DNA from: JAFAXD01 sp051985675
GTDB lineage: Bacteria; Pseudomonadota; Alphaproteobacteria; Rhizobiales; Xanthobacteraceae
DNA length: 64,000 bases
Assembly: GCA_051985675.1 (NCBI GenBank)
Contig: JBPYFJ010000112.1
Coordinates: 1 to 64,000 of the forward strand
Reading direction: 5' to 3'
Each line of letters opens with the position of its first letter. The first letter of the stretch is position 1. Positions 62,762-64,000 of this stretch are shown piece after piece. The position numbers and the translations under genes are program-made. The notes beneath the pieces are model-generated. The model was not told the DNA's origin, did not search any database, and saw only the letters and a program-made list of their open reading frames with translations.

Positions 62762-64000
62762 ATGCGAGGCGCACTCGGCGGTCCGCGCGTATTGTTGCGC
62801 CGGCTTCGCGAAGTGATGGCGGAGCCGGTCAGCGCGCAGGAACGCCTGGACAAGGTGGTGGTGCTGATCGCCGCCAACATGGTGGCTGAGGTCTGCTCCG
62901 TCTACGTGCTGCGCGTCGACGGAACGCTCGAGCTCTATGCCACAGAAGGCCTCAAGCGCGAGGCCGTCCACCAGACGGTGATGCGCACCGACGAAGGCCT
63001 GGTCGGCCTGGTGGCGAGCGAAGCGAGCCCGGTCAACCTGTCGGAGGCCCACACCCATCCGGCTTTCGCCTACCGGCCGGAGACCGGCGAAGAAATCTAC
63101 CATTCGTTCCTGGGCGTTCCGGTGCTGCGCGCCGGCAATACGCTCGGTGTGCTGGTGGTGCAGAACCGGGCGCGCCGCACCTATTCGGAAGAAGAGGTCG
63201 AAGCGCTCCAAACCACCGCCATGGTGCTGGCGGAAATGATCGCCTCGGGCGAACTTTCGGCGCTGGCCCCGCCCGGTGCCGAGCCGGCCGCCCGCCGGCC
63301 GCTGCACCTCTCCGGCATCGTTCTCAATGACGGCATCGCGCTCGGCCACGTCGTCCTGCATGAGCCCCGGGTCGTGGTCACGAACGTCATCGCCGACGAT
63401 GTCCCAAACGAGCGCGCCCGCCTGGACGCCGCTCTGACCAGGCTGCGGGCCGATCTCGACACCATGCTAGAGCGCGGCGAGGTCGCCGAAGGCGGCGAGC
63501 ATCGGGAGGTGCTCGAAGCGTATCGCATGTTTGCCTACGACCGCGGCTGGACACACCGGCTCGAAGAGGCGGTGCTGACCGGCCTGACCGCCGAGGCCGC
63601 AGTCGAACGGGTGCAATCCGATACCCGTGCCCGCATGCTGCGGCAGACCGACCCCTATTTGCGCGAGCGCCTGCACGACCTCGAAGACCTCGCCCATCGC
63701 CTGATGCGCCAGCTGACCGGGCAGGAACACGCGCCTGCGCGCGAAAGCCTGCCGGATAACGCCATCATCGTTGCTCGCTCCATGGGACCGGCCGCGCTGC
63801 TCGACTATGACCGCAAAAAGCTGCGCGGCCTCGTGTTGGAAGAAGGCGGACCGAATTCACACGTCGCGATCGTGGCAAGGGCGCTCGGGATCCCTGCGGT
63901 CGGCGAAATCGACAACGCGACCGGCGTGGTCGACCCGGGTGACGCCATCATCGTCGACGGCACGACCGGCGACGCGCACCTGCGTCCCTCCGCCGACATG
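62762..64000 (+). CDS. ptsP: Phosphoenolpyruvate-protein phosphotransferase PtsP (EI-Ntr), N-terminal part
   Basis: The frame runs from an ATG at 62762 off the right end of the window, giving 413 residues. Residues about 15-165 form a GAF domain (SAQERLDKVVVLIAANMVA, EEIYHSFLGVPVLRAGNTLG). The enzyme I N-terminal domain follows (SGIVLNDGIALGHVVL, AYRMFAYDRGW, RLHDLEDLAHRLMRQL), with the phospho-His segment GGPNSHVAIVARALGIPAVG. The C-terminal PEP-binding domain is outside. EI-Ntr passes phosphate to HPr and EIIA-Ntr, linking nitrogen status to K+ and carbon regulation. The frame extends upstream without a better start. Confidence 0.95.
   Translation, partial: MRGALGGPRVLLRRLREVMAEPVSAQERLDKVVVLIAANMVAEVCSVYVLRVDGTLELYATEGLKREAVHQTVMRTDEGLVGLVASEASPVNLSEAHTHPAFAYRPETGEEIYHSFLGVPVLRAGNTLGVLVVQNRARRTYSEEEVEALQTTAMVLAEMIASGELSALAPPGAEPAARRPLHLSGIVLNDGIALGHVVLHEPRVVVTNVIADDVPNERARLDAALTRLRADLDTMLERGEVAEGGEHREVLEAYRMFAYDRGWTHRLEEAVLTGLTAEAAVERVQSDTRARMLRQTDPYLRERLHDLEDLAHRLMRQLTGQEHAPARESLPDNAIIVARSMGPAALLDYDRKKLRGLVLEEGGPNSHVAIVARALGIPAVGEIDNATGVVDPGDAIIVDGTTGDAHLRPSADM

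Overview
This is GC-rich chromosomal DNA from an alphaproteobacterium, most likely of the Hyphomicrobiales (Bradyrhizobium/Rhodopseudomonas-like). The case rests on ctrA next to chpT, an EipA (DUF1134) protein, the order aroK-aroB-CorC beside xerD-accA, cobS-cobT beside a J-domain protein and bolA, a CarD regulator with a 7Fe ferredoxin, and PtsP at the right edge. The codon use and family content look uniform. No prophage, CRISPR array or defence island is visible, apart from the last codons of a probable integrase at the left edge.

Layout. 1-1160: end of a probable tyrosine recombinase facing the 3' end of a tRNA-Lys gene, an interspersed repeat, and an LTXXQ periplasmic protein. 1433-7877: Rieske oxygenase, glutathione S-transferase without a normal start codon, small exported proteins, an ECF sigma/anti-sigma pair, DUF1330, and an orphan tripartite-tricarboxylate binding protein. 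7884-11286: cell-cycle and envelope block (fliJ, ctrA, chpT, eipA). 11448-19843: mostly envelope and secreted proteins (coiled-coil, TPR, DUF992, L,D-transpeptidase, glutamic peptidase with a K+ channel, DsrE). 19928-25991: membrane adenylate cyclase and a complete Liv-type amino-acid ABC transporter. 26227-33732: thermonuclease, M48 protease, CarD, ferredoxin, S4 protein and an SUV3-type helicase. 33733-34487: gene-free stretch rich in GANTC sites. 34488-46788: DUF3108, L28, phytase-like esterase, CobT/CobS, J-domain, BolA, LysR, CorC-like protein, AroB/AroK, XerD. 46885-64000: AccA, L,D-transpeptidase, SecA, PpiC, ArgJ, MutT, methyltransferase, ComF, Grx, nitrilase, DUF1178, EamA, UbiG, LysC and partial PtsP.

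How it fits together. CtrA and ChpT are two links of the CckA-ChpT-CtrA phosphorelay. A perfect TTAA-N7-TTAA box upstream of a 69-residue exported protein (16411-16620) and a near-match upstream of ctrA suggest local CtrA targets. Two L,D-transpeptidases, the LTXXQ protein, EipA and SecA/PpiC point to cell-envelope upkeep. AroB/AroK, ArgJ and LysC are amino-acid biosynthesis genes scattered among housekeeping genes.

The most unusual content is non-coding. A composite repeat of about 167 bp is built from two different imperfect palindromes (A and B) joined by a conserved 13-base spacer, with the asymmetric side of each palindrome facing the spacer. It occurs five times, in both orientations, once interrupted by another repeat family and once as A-A. 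Remnants abut the start regions of accA and the glutathione S-transferase. A second feature is a duplicated block of clustered GANTC (CcrM-type) sites in the 755-bp gene-free gap.
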